A stretch of DNA of 64,000 bases from the NCBI RefSeq assembly GCF_009557615.1, contig NZ_CP045652.1:124001-188000 (forward strand). Direction: 5' to 3'. Numbering within the stretch: position 1 is the stretch's first letter; every line of letters begins with the position of its first letter. This DNA is from Sphingobacteruim zhuxiongii. Lineage in GTDB: Bacteria > Bacteroidota > Bacteroidia > Sphingobacteriales > Sphingobacteriaceae. Made by a program: the position numbers and the translations under genes. The notes under the pieces are model-generated. The model was not told where the DNA came from. It made no database searches and was given only the letters and a program-made list of their open reading frames with translations. This document shows positions 18,593 to 27,511 of this stretch, piece by piece.

Positions 18593-19360
18593 TTATGAAC
18601 GTTCATGTACGAGTTCCCCAAGTTCTTCTTGTAGAATGTTGTTTTGCGGGTAGGCATGACCGAGATGTTGTCTATAGCCTTCGCCGTAAGCAACACTGAT
18701 TTCCTTTCCGCGCTTTTCGCCAAAACCTCTCATCGCAATGATGTATTCATCCATACCATGATGTTCGCGTAGCCAGTCGCGTTGTGACGCATGTTTTGCC
18801 AGCATTTCTTCTTTGAGATCAATCTTGGAAGAGATGTCAATTATCATCCCCGGCTTTACAGCTTCTCCGAAACGATCTTTTCCTTCCATCGCATCGACGT
18901 AATATAGATGTGGGGTGTAGAAATATGGTTCTACTCCGGGAGTTTCTATATTAACAATCCCTGCGCTAAAACAAGCCGTCTGGATAATTTTGCTAGTCAT
19001 CTCATGATCCACCATATAACATGATGGGCTCATTGTGATAACAACACTCGGTTTTGTTTTCCGAATCAGCTCGATCGCTTTGACAATAGTTTGTTTATCG
19101 TACATTACGAATACATCATCGCATTCCAAACAATAGTATTCCGCATCGAGGAGTGCCGCGGCATCGGCAGCTTCTTGTTTACGGATTTTACTAATCTCTT
19201 CACGCGTATGTACAGTTGATCCGCAATCACCAGGAGTCATGGTGGCCATTACAACAGTCCATCCTTTATCCTTTAAGAGTGCAAGCGTACCTGCGCAGCT
19301 GATTTCTGCATCGTCTGGATGCGCCACAATTGCTAATACAGTTTTATTGGGGTTCGTCAT
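18593..19360 (-). CDS. PIG-L-family (LmbE-like) deacetylase
   Basis: This 255-residue enzyme has the PIG-L zinc motif AHPDDAE (His14, Asp16, Asp17) and the distal SCYMVDHEMTSK histidine, the complete metal and catalytic set. Family members remove N-acetyl groups from GlcNAc conjugates such as GlcNAc-PI, mycothiol or bacillithiol precursors, and chitobiose. No signal peptide is visible, so it acts in the cytoplasm. The NagB-like gene ends 7 nt before its start, and an aldolase follows. The pairing of a deacetylase with a NagB-like isomerase/deaminase is the main evidence that the pathway handles an N-acetylated amino sugar. Confidence 0.9.
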   Translation of the reverse strand: MTNPNKTVLAIVAHPDDAEISCAGTLALLKDKGWTVVMATMTPGDCGSTVHTREEISKIRKQEAADAAALLDAEYYCLECDDVFVMYDKQTIVKAIELIRKTKPSVVITMSPSCYMVDHEMTSKIIQTACFSAGIVNIETPGVEPYFYTPHLYYVDAMEGKDRFGEAVKPGMIIDISSKIDLKEEMLAKHASQRDWLREHHGMDEYIIAMRGFGEKRGKEISVAYGEGYRQHLGHAYPQNNILQEELGELVHERS

Positions 19361-19367
19361 AATAAAT

Positions 19368-20297
19368 TTAGTGCATTTCTGTAGTTACGGACTTAATTGC
19401 CGGACGGTAGTAGTGGAACTCAACGTTCGGGTGATCGGCTAATAGAGACATTGGCACAGCCGTATCAACAAGGCCTTTCGATATCATAAATGGGGTTAAC
19501 CGCATACCGAATGCATTGTCATGGTTGCCCGCTTGCCAGATTGAAACACGTTCTGATTTCCAGGTTTCTACAGGACCTACGGTTAAGGCTTGTTGCGGAA
19601 CTCCAACAACATATCCTCCGCCCGACGTTCTTGCGTTTTGCATTAACGTAATCGGATGTAAATCCACAATCCTAGCGCTTAATTGTCTGTACTCCTCAGG
19701 AGTTGGCGGATTGTCGATGTACTTACCACTTCTTGGAAGCGGATCATTAAACGCCCAGTGTTTTGCATCGCCTTGACCACCTTGCATAGTGACACAACGA
19801 ATTTCATCGAAGCTTTTCGTGTATTCAGCAAGCGTTGAAGCAAGCGGATAATGTATGTTTTCATCCGGCATGCGAAGCTCTGGTTTGATATGATTAAATA
19901 ACAAATCGTTATTTGCTTTTACAAAGGATAGGGGGTGTGTTGCAGGAACTTCTGTTCCGTTTTCGTACCACTCATCCATACCCCAGAAGTGACAGTTTTT
20001 GAGGGAGATATCTAAGCTATTTACTAATTGGGCTACCAAGGGTAACTGTTCAGTAGGTCCAATTGGTCCACATATTCCCGTAGGTGCGGAAGGCGTAGCT
20101 TGTTGCCAAGCATCAATGTATTGTAAGGCCTCCGCTAAATAAAAGGATTCTAAGGTATCATGAAATATAACTTTGAAACCTGGTCTAGAAAGTTGAAGGA
20201 TGTCTTCTGCAGTTAATTTTGCTGCATCGCGCATAATCTGTTCATCAATAGTGGTATAATCCCACCAGCTCTCGGCCAACATGCTCTTTTTTCTCAT
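19368..20297 (-). CDS. NagB-like glucosamine-6-phosphate deaminase homologue with altered active site
   Basis: This 309-residue cytoplasmic protein aligns with the NagB/RpiA fold. WGMDEWY matches NMDEY of NagB, with Asp108 equivalent to the catalytic Asp72. [14 protein letters not shown] matches the GGVGNDGHIAFNEP region. In this alignment His143 is kept (His180), but Asp141 is replaced by Ala or Lys and Glu148 by Asp, so the ring-opening triad of true NagB is changed. The N-terminus also lacks the usual phosphate-loop GLPTGGTP; it has GICGPIGP. It may act on a different, perhaps unphosphorylated or oxidised, amino sugar. It sits between a Gfo/Idh gene and the PIG-L deacetylase. Confidence 0.8.
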   Translation of the reverse strand: MRKKSMLAESWWDYTTIDEQIMRDAAKLTAEDILQLSRPGFKVIFHDTLESFYLAEALQYIDAWQQATPSAPTGICGPIGPTEQLPLVAQLVNSLDISLKNCHFWGMDEWYENGTEVPATHPLSFVKANNDLLFNHIKPELRMPDENIHYPLASTLAEYTKSFDEIRCVTMQGGQGDAKHWAFNDPLPRSGKYIDNPPTPEEYRQLSARIVDLHPITLMQNARTSGGGYVVGVPQQALTVGPVETWKSERVSIWQAGNHDNAFGMRLTPFMISKGLVDTAVPMSLLADHPNVEFHYYRPAIKSVTTEMH

Positions 20298-20352
20298 TGC
20301 TCTACTTTAGATTTAGGATATATTGTTTGATTAGAACTTTTAAAATTGAAAT

Positions 20353-21435
20353 TTATAAACGGACAACCTGTCCTGTTTTCACGGATTCATCCGCGGCAAA
20401 TGCTATTCTTAAACTGTTAACCGCATCTTCCATGTGGTCACGTAGATCGATGTCTTCTTGTATCGCTTTTAAGAAGTAAGCTTGTTCACGATCACATAGT
20501 CCTTGGTGATCGGGTTCGTCGGTTAAGTCTAACCACTCATCAGCCAATGCGAATTTCTCATTGGCGTCCAATGCTGAATGGTGACGTAGGATAGATTCGG
20601 TTTTCGTATGTGCTTCAATAGATCCGGATTTTCCTGTACCTCCAGCTTCTTTTGCTACAATTGATACGGAACCTTTTGGCCCAACGACATCTTTTACGAA
20701 GAAAGCTGTTTCAGATACCATTGGCCCCCAACCCGCTTCATACCAACCCACAGATCCGTCTTCAAAGCGAATTTGTAAGTTTCCATAGTTGTAATTGTCT
20801 TCGGGAATTTCGTCCGTTAAACGAGCGCCTATTGCGTAGACTTGCGTTGGTTTTGATCGCGTCATTTGACACATCACGTCGATATAGTGAACACCACAGT
20901 CAACAATTGGGCTTAAACTAGCCATCAAGTTGCGGTGTAAAGTCCACATCGCGGTGTCGCTTTGCTGATTTAAGTTCATACGCATCACTAGTGGTTTCCC
21001 GAGATCTGACGACATTTCGACAAATTTAATCCAAGAGGGATGATGTCTTAATATATAGCCGACAACAAGTTTTTTTCCGGTTTTCAAGGCCACCTCTTGT
21101 ACATGCTCGGCGCCTTTTACTGAACTTGCAATCGGTTTCTCGACAAATACATGTGCGCCGGCCTCCATTGATTTTACAGCATACTCTTCATGAGTGTCTG
21201 GATAGGTGGAGATACAAACCGCATCAGGCTGACTTGCGGCTAACGCGCTATCAAAATCATCATAAAGGGGATATTTGTTTCCCATTTTTTCATTGAGGAT
21301 TTCTTTACTTTTTCCTCGGGATACAATGCCACATATTTCGAAGCCGTCCATCTTGTGATAAGCCCAAGCATGGGATGCTCCCATATTCCCGCAGCCTACC
21401 ACTAAAACACGAATTTTCTTATTTTCCTTTTCCAT
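20353..21435 (-). CDS. Gfo/Idh/MocA-family oxidoreductase (second copy)
   Basis: This 360-residue NAD(P)-dependent enzyme has the Rossmann motif VLVVGCGNMGASHA, the EKP motif in VFVEKPIASS, and the C-terminal domain signature DCGVHYIDVMCQM. No export signal is present. It differs clearly from the Gfo/Idh protein at 16578-17729, so the two probably perform separate steps, for example oxidation and later reduction at the same or another carbon. It follows the small DUF1080 gene by 13 nt. DUF1080 proteins and Gfo/Idh enzymes cooperate in known 3-keto-glycoside pathways of Bacteroidota; assigning this cluster to such a pathway is inference. Confidence 0.9.
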   Translation of the reverse strand: MEKENKKIRVLVVGCGNMGASHAWAYHKMDGFEICGIVSRGKSKEILNEKMGNKYPLYDDFDSALAASQPDAVCISTYPDTHEEYAVKSMEAGAHVFVEKPIASSVKGAEHVQEVALKTGKKLVVGYILRHHPSWIKFVEMSSDLGKPLVMRMNLNQQSDTAMWTLHRNLMASLSPIVDCGVHYIDVMCQMTRSKPTQVYAIGARLTDEIPEDNYNYGNLQIRFEDGSVGWYEAGWGPMVSETAFFVKDVVGPKGSVSIVAKEAGGTGKSGSIEAHTKTESILRHHSALDANEKFALADEWLDLTDEPDHQGLCDREQAYFLKAIQEDIDLRDHMEDAVNSLRIAFAADESVKTGQVVRL

Positions 21436-21448
21436 AGTTGATCCGCTT

Positions 21449-22048
21449 TTATAGTTCTTTAATACAGATGTTTTTCCATCTTACTTTAATACCGCCACCA
21501 TCGTGAATCTGTAGTGCAATGAAGCCTTTTGCTTGACCAATTTTTTCATCGTCTAGTTGCACCATTTGTTTTCCATTTAGCCAAGTGGTGATTTTATTCC
21601 CTTTGGCGTGAATCTTCATGGTGTTCCAGCCTGTAGGGCTCAATGCTTTCTGAGCCTCCTCGGTAGGTTTAATTAACCAACCGCGACCATAAGATTCGTA
21701 GATACCACCTGTATGTAATCCTGGAGGGGCAACTTCTACTTGCCATCCTTTGATTTTAGTGCCTTCAATATCGGATCGGATGAAAACTCCGGAGTTACCG
21801 TTTGCTTCTAATTTGAATTGTACAGTTAATTCGAAATCCTTATAAGGACTATTGGTTGAAAGATAGCCATAACCTTTATCTGGCCCACTTTCACAGACAA
21901 GTTCTTTCTTGTCTACATACCATTTTTCAGTTCCATGAATGGTCCAGCCAGTTAAGTCTTTACCATTGAATAATTGCTTGCATTGTGCCATTGCATTACT
22001 GCTCATAAGCAGAAGAGCTAGGCCGATGGTTGACAGTATTGTTTTCAT
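21449..22048 (-). CDS. Exported DUF1080 (3-keto-disaccharide hydrolase type) protein, short
   Basis: This 199-residue protein has a Sec signal (about 1-21, ending NAMAQ) and a single DUF1080 concanavalin-like beta-sandwich. Typical segments are QLFNGKDLTGWTIHG, FELTVQFKLEANGNSGVFIRSD, HTGGIYE and the C-terminal KGFIALQIHDGGGIKVRWKNI. DUF1080 members include hydrolases acting on 3-keto-glycosides. Its position directly upstream of a Gfo/Idh gene and downstream of a second DUF1080 gene supports an oxidise-then-cleave scheme, with this step in the periplasm. The exact bond cleaved is not known. Confidence 0.88.
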   Translation of the reverse strand: MKTILSTIGLALLLMSSNAMAQCKQLFNGKDLTGWTIHGTEKWYVDKKELVCESGPDKGYGYLSTNSPYKDFELTVQFKLEANGNSGVFIRSDIEGTKIKGWQVEVAPPGLHTGGIYESYGRGWLIKPTEEAQKALSPTGWNTMKIHAKGNKITTWLNGKQMVQLDDEKIGQAKGFIALQIHDGGGIKVRWKNICIKEL

Positions 22049-22069
22049 AAAAAAGCTTTTATCAGGTTG

Positions 22070-22894
22070 TTATTTACTGTTTTTCAAAGGGATCATGTCT
22101 ATTTTTCGAACAAACATTTCTGCTCCTTCTGATTGGACTTGAATCTTACCTTTTGAAGGTCTTACGTGAATCGCTTGATTGACTAGTTTGCCATTTAGAT
22201 AAATGTCGATAGTATCGCCTTTAATGACACATTTAAGCGTGTTCCACTCACCTACAGGTTTTTCAACATCTTTTGGACCACGGAAGCCTAATACGTCTTT
22301 CCAGTTCGGATCTCTACCCGACCAATTGATACGTCCTTTGTTTGCGGTTACTAATTCACCACCTTTTTTATAAACAGGGGTTGTCCCGTGACGCTCTTTC
22401 GCGATTGGGCTAGTAATGGAAAATTTATCTGTGCCATCACCGACAACAATAAAATCACCGGTACCTCCTTCGATAATATTGCATTCAATAGAGTGCATCC
22501 AAATTCCTGAATAGCCACCATCTTCTCCAATAGAGTGAAAGAGTAAACCATTATCACGTGCTGCCGCTTTACGTTTTCCGTGTGTGATTTCTCCCCATTT
22601 ATATTCCATGATTAAGGTATAGTTTTCATATTCTTCATTGGTGGTGATACACCCCCATTCTTCTCCTGTAATATGTAGAATACCGTCATTTACTGTGAAA
22701 ACACCCTTTGGATCTTGGTTTCTGCCGCGATCTTGAATAAATACATACCAATTGTCTAAATTTTGTTTATTAAACAATGCGATTTTCTTAGGTTTTGGTT
22801 TTTCACCTTCAGGATTGTTTTTAGGGTTTGAATGTGCAAATGCCGTTGAACTAAGCATGATGAATAGGCATACTATTCCGATTAGTTTTTTCAT
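22070..22894 (-). CDS. Exported DUF1080-family protein, long; first gene of the catabolic operon
   Basis: This 274-residue secreted protein (signal about 1-20, ending TAFAH) contains a diverged DUF1080 beta-sandwich. Recognisable parts are IALFNKQNLDNWYVFI, YTLIMEYKWGE, a long insertion carrying RDNGLLFHSIG and SIECNIIEGGTGDF, and the end GKIQVQSEGAEMFVRKI. The insertion and IEGGTGD motif set it apart from the shorter neighbour, so the two may hydrolyse different keto-glycosides or act as a pair. It is the first gene of an eight-gene unit running down to 15523. Its leader contains a 13-bp hairpin, and its promoter carries a GntR/UTRA-type operator. Confidence 0.87.
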   Translation of the reverse strand: MKKLIGIVCLFIMLSSTAFAHSNPKNNPEGEKPKPKKIALFNKQNLDNWYVFIQDRGRNQDPKGVFTVNDGILHITGEEWGCITTNEEYENYTLIMEYKWGEITHGKRKAAARDNGLLFHSIGEDGGYSGIWMHSIECNIIEGGTGDFIVVGDGTDKFSITSPIAKERHGTTPVYKKGGELVTANKGRINWSGRDPNWKDVLGFRGPKDVEKPVGEWNTLKCVIKGDTIDIYLNGKLVNQAIHVRPSKGKIQVQSEGAEMFVRKIDMIPLKNSK

Positions 22895-22940
22895 AATTTA
22901 ACCTCCTTATTTATTATAATTAGTCTCTCGATTTAAGTAT

Positions 22941-22974
22941 GACATCCTGGAGTTCTAATTTACTCCAAGATGTC
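22941..22974 (-). promoter_or_regulatory. Leader hairpin upstream of the DUF1080 operon
   Basis: GACATCCTGGAGT and ACTCCAAGATGTC pair over 13 positions with one mismatch around an 8-nt loop. The hairpin lies between the promoter box at 23014-23021 and the DUF1080 start at 22894, so it is in the transcribed 5' leader. No T-run follows, which argues against a terminator. It may stabilise the mRNA or serve as a regulatory site. Confidence 0.5.
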
Positions 22975-23013
22975 AATAACGAATATTATCGTTGTTGTTT
23001 TAGGTTGTTAATA

Positions 23014-23044
23014 CAAATATATCAATTCTAGTTGTATATACAAG
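23014..23044 (-). promoter_or_regulatory. Promoter with GntR/UTRA-type operator for the DUF1080-to-kinase operon
   Basis: On the minus strand a Bacteroidota-type -7 box TATATTTG (23021 to 23014) follows a perfect 12-bp palindrome TTGTATATACAA (23032-23043). The palindrome starts with CTTG at 23044, 19 bp before the box, so its outer arm doubles as the -33 TTG. The core GT-A-TA-T-AC fits the HutC-subfamily consensus GTnTAnAC. The same palindrome recurs at 35929 and 57669. A bound repressor would cover the -33 element. Confidence 0.75.
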
Positions 23045-23058
23045 TTAAAATTGAATTT

Positions 23059-26001
23059 TTACTTAGAATCCCCCTTTTTGAGGTATTCAATTAAGTTTGC
23101 CATATCTTCTTTGGACATTGTTTTCTCAAGTCCATCGGGCATTAATGACAATCCAGAGTTGGTTAAGGACTCAATATTACTTCTCAGAACGGCTTCATCG
23201 GCACCTGTCGCGGTACGTAAAGTTAAGCCATTGTCGGTCTCTGAAACCACCCATCCAGACTTTGTGCTACCATCTTTTGTTTTCACAATAATCGATTGAT
23301 ATTGTGGATATACTTCATAGTTTGGCACTAATATATGCAATAACAGGGCGTCTGCTGGCTGATTTTTAATGCCAGAGAGGTCTGGTCCGACTTGTCCTCC
23401 TTTACCGCCATAGGTATGACATACAGCACATTGAGCTTGAAACATTGCGGCTCCTTTTGTTGCAATGGGTTTCGCATTTTTCAATACATTTTTATACTCT
23501 TCGTAGACAGCCATGCGGTCTCCGCCTTCCAATTCTTTGAATAGGGTTGTCGCTTTATCTGCAATCGCCTTATCCTTCATTTTCATGAGTCTAGTTCGAT
23601 CAATGGATGATATCTCTGCCGCTGCAATTTGTCCCTTTTCAATAGAGTTGAACAATACGGGCAAGAATGAACTATTTGAAATCAATGCCGCAATTACGGA
23701 TGGTTTTACCTTAGGCGAATAGGCTTTCCATTTGCTCTTCTCTGTTAATAATTCTGCTCCTTTAGGATCTTGTAAGTTGGCCAGGGCATTAATTGCTTGA
23801 ATTTGTACCTGTGGTGAATAATGAGCGTCCAACAATTGTTTTAAGGCATCATTGGACTGCTCATAGTTACTGTAACCTAATAGTGCGATTGCGCGGCTTT
23901 GTTTCTCGGCAGTATCTTTAAGAGCGACCTCTTTCAGTTTGCCGATAAAGCCGTCTAGATTATTGTTTGCTCCAGCTCCGATAGCGTAAAGTAAGCCTTT
24001 ACTGTTGGGCTTCAACTCTTGTTTTCTTCCTTTAATACCTTCGGCTAAGCCAAGCATTGCCGATATTTTCCATTCATCAACCGCCTCCGGCGTTACCAAT
24101 CGATTAAAAAAGCTAGAAGCTTCTGCAATGGTTCCACCATTTCCGAGTAAGCGTCCTAAATCTTGCATAACCGCAGCGTAAGCTTTCGGTTCGGCAGACT
24201 GTATACCGGCAAATGCGGCAATAAATTCCTGTGTACGTCCGGATAAACCGCTCAATACGGCTGCTCTACTCCATTTATCGGCACCATCTTTTGCTGCAAT
24301 TTTCGCTAATGCTTGTACGGATTCGTTGCTGTTAATATTGCCTAGGGCAATTGCCGTGTAGAAACGAACGCGTACCGATGGATCATCTGCTAATTTGAGA
24401 AGAGATGCTTTTGCTGTATCATATTTTGTATTCGTTGTCAAGATTTGAACAGCTTGTTCGCGAATTGGTGCATCAGCACTCGCTAGGGCTTGATTTAATG
24501 TCTCTACATTCAGGAGGCCAAGATTGTGTGCTAACCAAAGGGCGCGAGCTTTGCTTTCTGCATGGGTAGCGTTATTAATCGTTTCCTTCAGTTGTTCTGC
24601 GATATCTGTTGCTCGAGATTCAAGTAATAAGCGAAAAGCTGTTGCTCTTTTCCACTCATCAGCAGAACCTAATGCTTCCACTAGGTCTTTGCTGCTTGAT
24701 CCGGTTTCAACTTTTCCTGTTTTGTCTTCATCATCCTTATCGAAGTCTTCGCGAACTACTCGGTAAATTCTACCATCAGTTTTCCCAGCTTCGAAGTCTA
24801 GCTGACCTCGCATTTCCTCAGGAACATAGGCTGGATGGTCGATAACCTTTCTGTGCATATCAACGATATACAATGCTCCTTCAGGACCATGCTGCGCGTA
24901 AACAGGACGAAACCACTCATCTGTTGAAGCTAGAAATTCTTTGCCGTCGTTAGCAATTGAAGAGCTGAAGCTGGCACCGTTTTCTTTGACAACCTGACGT
25001 TGTACTAAGTTTTGTGCCGATTCACAGATAAAGATGTTTCCTTTATGTTCAGGCTTGAGCGCTGTACCGTTATATACAACTAAACCACTTGCTGCGGTAA
25101 AGGTACCTGTATGCGATTTTCCCATCAAATTGGGGATGTATTCTGCCGTTGTAACAGCCTTACTAATCGGATAGACTACAGCGTTGGCTTCTACGGGCGA
25201 TACATTCTGCACCATATCGTTGAATGTCAGGTGTGGGTTGCGCGATAGATTCCAGGGTTCCATTACGATTTGCATCACAGGATGTCTATTGGATGTTCCA
25301 AATCGGTGTCCGAAAGGATCTATTGTTAAACCAAACTGACTCTTTCCACCGGTGGATTGAAACTCCAAAGTTTCTGGATTAAATCGTCCATCTGCCGCAG
25401 TATAAACCACTGGAGGGCGATCCGGATGCTCGGGAGATGTTATGCTTCCTCCGTTTAATCCGCCAGTAACATAAATCCATCCATCTAAGCCAATGGTTGG
25501 ATGGCTCATTCGTATTTGTGAAGTTTTGGTGTCATTAAAGCCTGTTAGCACAGTCTTTTTAATATCTGCAACACCATCCCCGTCAGAATCTTTATAGTAA
25601 TAGATATGTGGGGCACAGGTGATAAAAACACCACCTTTCCAAGGTAAAATACCATTTGGATAGGTTAGGCCTGATGCAAATTCGTTTCTTTTATCATAAA
25701 CGCCATCCGCATCCGTATCTTCGAGTAAAACAATTCGACCTAAGGTAGTTGCTTCGCCTTCTTCAGCCGGATCTGGATATCCTCGATCCTCCACCACATA
25801 CATCTTTCGATTTTCATCAAAAGCGAATGCAACCGGGTCAATGACCATCGGTTCATAAGCTACAGGCTCAATTCGAAGACCCTCTTCCAGTTGGAAGGCG
25901 TCAAGCGCTTTCTGTATGCGCTCATTTTCATGTTTTTGTTTACAGCCGGCTAGCAATACAATCAGGGACGCGGCTAGGATAGGGTATTTCATTGGATTCA
26001 A
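23059..26001 (-). CDS. Propeller/HEAT/cytochrome c lipoprotein (PVC-type heme-binding family)
   Basis: This 980-residue lipoprotein (lipobox LIVLLAGC, Cys20) has three parts. The first (about 35-420) is a propeller-like membrane-bound-dehydrogenase domain with FAFDENRKMYVVEDRGYPDP and calcium-type loops DTDADGVYD and DSDGDGVAD. The second (about 430-830) is a series of alpha-helical HEAT-like repeats. The third is a C-terminal cytochrome c domain with the heme motif CAVCH (Cys858, Cys861, His862). It should sit in the periplasm or on a membrane and move electrons from a substrate oxidation. It is the last gene of the unit starting at 28972, 29 nt after a ceramidase-fold gene. A link to sugar or amino-sugar oxidation is inferred from context. 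Confidence 0.85.
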   Translation of the reverse strand: MNPMKYPILAASLIVLLAGCKQKHENERIQKALDAFQLEEGLRIEPVAYEPMVIDPVAFAFDENRKMYVVEDRGYPDPAEEGEATTLGRIVLLEDTDADGVYDKRNEFASGLTYPNGILPWKGGVFITCAPHIYYYKDSDGDGVADIKKTVLTGFNDTKTSQIRMSHPTIGLDGWIYVTGGLNGGSITSPEHPDRPPVVYTAADGRFNPETLEFQSTGGKSQFGLTIDPFGHRFGTSNRHPVMQIVMEPWNLSRNPHLTFNDMVQNVSPVEANAVVYPISKAVTTAEYIPNLMGKSHTGTFTAASGLVVYNGTALKPEHKGNIFICESAQNLVQRQVVKENGASFSSSIANDGKEFLASTDEWFRPVYAQHGPEGALYIVDMHRKVIDHPAYVPEEMRGQLDFEAGKTDGRIYRVVREDFDKDDEDKTGKVETGSSSKDLVEALGSADEWKRATAFRLLLESRATDIAEQLKETINNATHAESKARALWLAHNLGLLNVETLNQALASADAPIREQAVQILTTNTKYDTAKASLLKLADDPSVRVRFYTAIALGNINSNESVQALAKIAAKDGADKWSRAAVLSGLSGRTQEFIAAFAGIQSAEPKAYAAVMQDLGRLLGNGGTIAEASSFFNRLVTPEAVDEWKISAMLGLAEGIKGRKQELKPNSKGLLYAIGAGANNNLDGFIGKLKEVALKDTAEKQSRAIALLGYSNYEQSNDALKQLLDAHYSPQVQIQAINALANLQDPKGAELLTEKSKWKAYSPKVKPSVIAALISNSSFLPVLFNSIEKGQIAAAEISSIDRTRLMKMKDKAIADKATTLFKELEGGDRMAVYEEYKNVLKNAKPIATKGAAMFQAQCAVCHTYGGKGGQVGPDLSGIKNQPADALLLHILVPNYEVYPQYQSIIVKTKDGSTKSGWVVSETDNGLTLRTATGADEAVLRSNIESLTNSGLSLMPDGLEKTMSKEDMANLIEYLKKGDSK

Positions 26002-26030
26002 TTGATTATAATTTTTTTGCGGATAACAAA

Positions 26031-27476
26031 CTATTTATTGGCTTTATGATCGTTTAACAATCTCAACAATACTGCTAAAATCTTATCAGCTGCCGTTTCT
26101 TCTAAATAGCTAGAACGCGCTCTCCATGTTTCGTAACCGCCAAGTTTATGATGTTTAGCCGTTGGTAAGTATCCATTGTATCCATTTGCTAATTCAATAT
26201 TGAAGGTCGGCTTGAATGGACTTTTTGCTTTCAGCTCTAAACCGATTTCAACAAATACTTCAGCAGGTATCGCCGTAATTGCTAGGTCTCCAATTTTGAA
26301 TACTTGAAGGATTAAATCGACTTGATCAGGATAATCTTTCATCAGCAATGTTTCACGTGCATAAATTTCCTCCATTGATTGCATGGTTGGACCAGCAGCT
26401 TTCTTTACGATTGCTTCAGCGCGTTTAATCTCTTGAGCATTTGGCTTTCTAACGCCGAGTCTGATTTCTTCTTGTTTTGCCGCGAGTATAATGTTTTTTT
26501 GCTCAGGCGCATCTTTGATTGCTGAATAGGAAGCTTGAGCTACTTTATCTGCTACTTGACGTAACTTCTCATATGGGGCCAAGGATTGTGTTTTTTTTCC
26601 TGGCCAATTCACGTTGTTAATATCACCACTTGTACCGTTACTCATAATACCAACGAAAGGAGGATCGTTCTTTGTTTTTTCATTTACGATTAAGTCACCA
26701 ATACGTTCGGCGAATGCACCGTAATAATCAGCGGATATTTCTCCATTTCCAGTACCACCCACATAGTGTAGGGAGTAATTAGCAAGTACAGCAATTGGTT
26801 TTCCGTCTAAGGTTTTTAAATAAATACTAGGAACCTCTGGATCTATTGGTCCGGCCGGTTTTAACATATTTGGGTTTTCTACACCAGGGTTCATCTTTAC
26901 TTGGTCTTGACCACCGAAAGGGTTAGGCATAGGCGTGCCCGGTTTCATATACCAGCGGCGGTTGAAGACTTCAGTTTCTTCTTTTCCAACTCCCCAAGCA
27001 ATTTCTGCTGGGGCTCTATTTTCATAAGCACGAATTAAGGCGTCAGCAGTTCTTTCAACAAGAAAGTCTAAATAAGCCGGTTCTGGATCGCTCTGAAATA
27101 CTCCGCAGGCTGTTCCTGCGGAGTGAGTATGTGTTGCTGACATCATCATGTTTTGAACTGGAATCCCAGTAAATTCTGATGCTCTTTTTTTTGCTTTATC
27201 CAAAGTTTCTCGAGAAACCATACATAAATCTAAGACAACAAAGCCCAGTTTGGTCTGACCATCATCTAGCACTAATGCTCTCGCATGGATATCATCGTGA
27301 ATATTTCTAATCTTGGTGTCCTGCATGTTTCCATTGATAGAATATCCAATCTTTGGCGTAATATTGCTCGTTGCAGCACCCGCTTGAAACCCTTTCGCTG
27401 TCTTATTGTTTTGAGCGAACGCATGACTAGAGAAGAGGACTAAGATGAGTAGTAGTTTACAGACTGATGTTTTCAT
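26031..27476 (-). CDS. Exported neutral-ceramidase-fold protein (copy 1)
   Basis: This 481-residue protein has a signal peptide (about 1-21, ending HAFAQ) and the neutral/alkaline non-lysosomal ceramidase N-terminal domain. Zinc-ligand candidates are His116 and His118 in SATHTHSA and His237 in LANYSLHYVGG. The C-terminal GYNGYLPTAKHHKLGGYETW matches the region with the Glu and Tyr ligands. The family nucleophile motif GDVSPN is replaced by GDINNV (Asn287 at the Ser position), so classical ceramidase action is doubtful. It is also shorter than full ceramidases, lacking their C-terminal Ig-like domain. It lies between copy 2 and the cytochrome lipoprotein in one unit. The likely role is a metal-dependent periplasmic amidase or hydrolase. 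Confidence 0.82.
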   Translation of the reverse strand: MKTSVCKLLLILVLFSSHAFAQNNKTAKGFQAGAATSNITPKIGYSINGNMQDTKIRNIHDDIHARALVLDDGQTKLGFVVLDLCMVSRETLDKAKKRASEFTGIPVQNMMMSATHTHSAGTACGVFQSDPEPAYLDFLVERTADALIRAYENRAPAEIAWGVGKEETEVFNRRWYMKPGTPMPNPFGGQDQVKMNPGVENPNMLKPAGPIDPEVPSIYLKTLDGKPIAVLANYSLHYVGGTGNGEISADYYGAFAERIGDLIVNEKTKNDPPFVGIMSNGTSGDINNVNWPGKKTQSLAPYEKLRQVADKVAQASYSAIKDAPEQKNIILAAKQEEIRLGVRKPNAQEIKRAEAIVKKAAGPTMQSMEEIYARETLLMKDYPDQVDLILQVFKIGDLAITAIPAEVFVEIGLELKAKSPFKPTFNIELANGYNGYLPTAKHHKLGGYETWRARSSYLEETAADKILAVLLRLLNDHKANK

Positions 27477-27511
27477 AGCTTTATTGGTTTTTATTATTAT
27501 GCTGATTTTGA

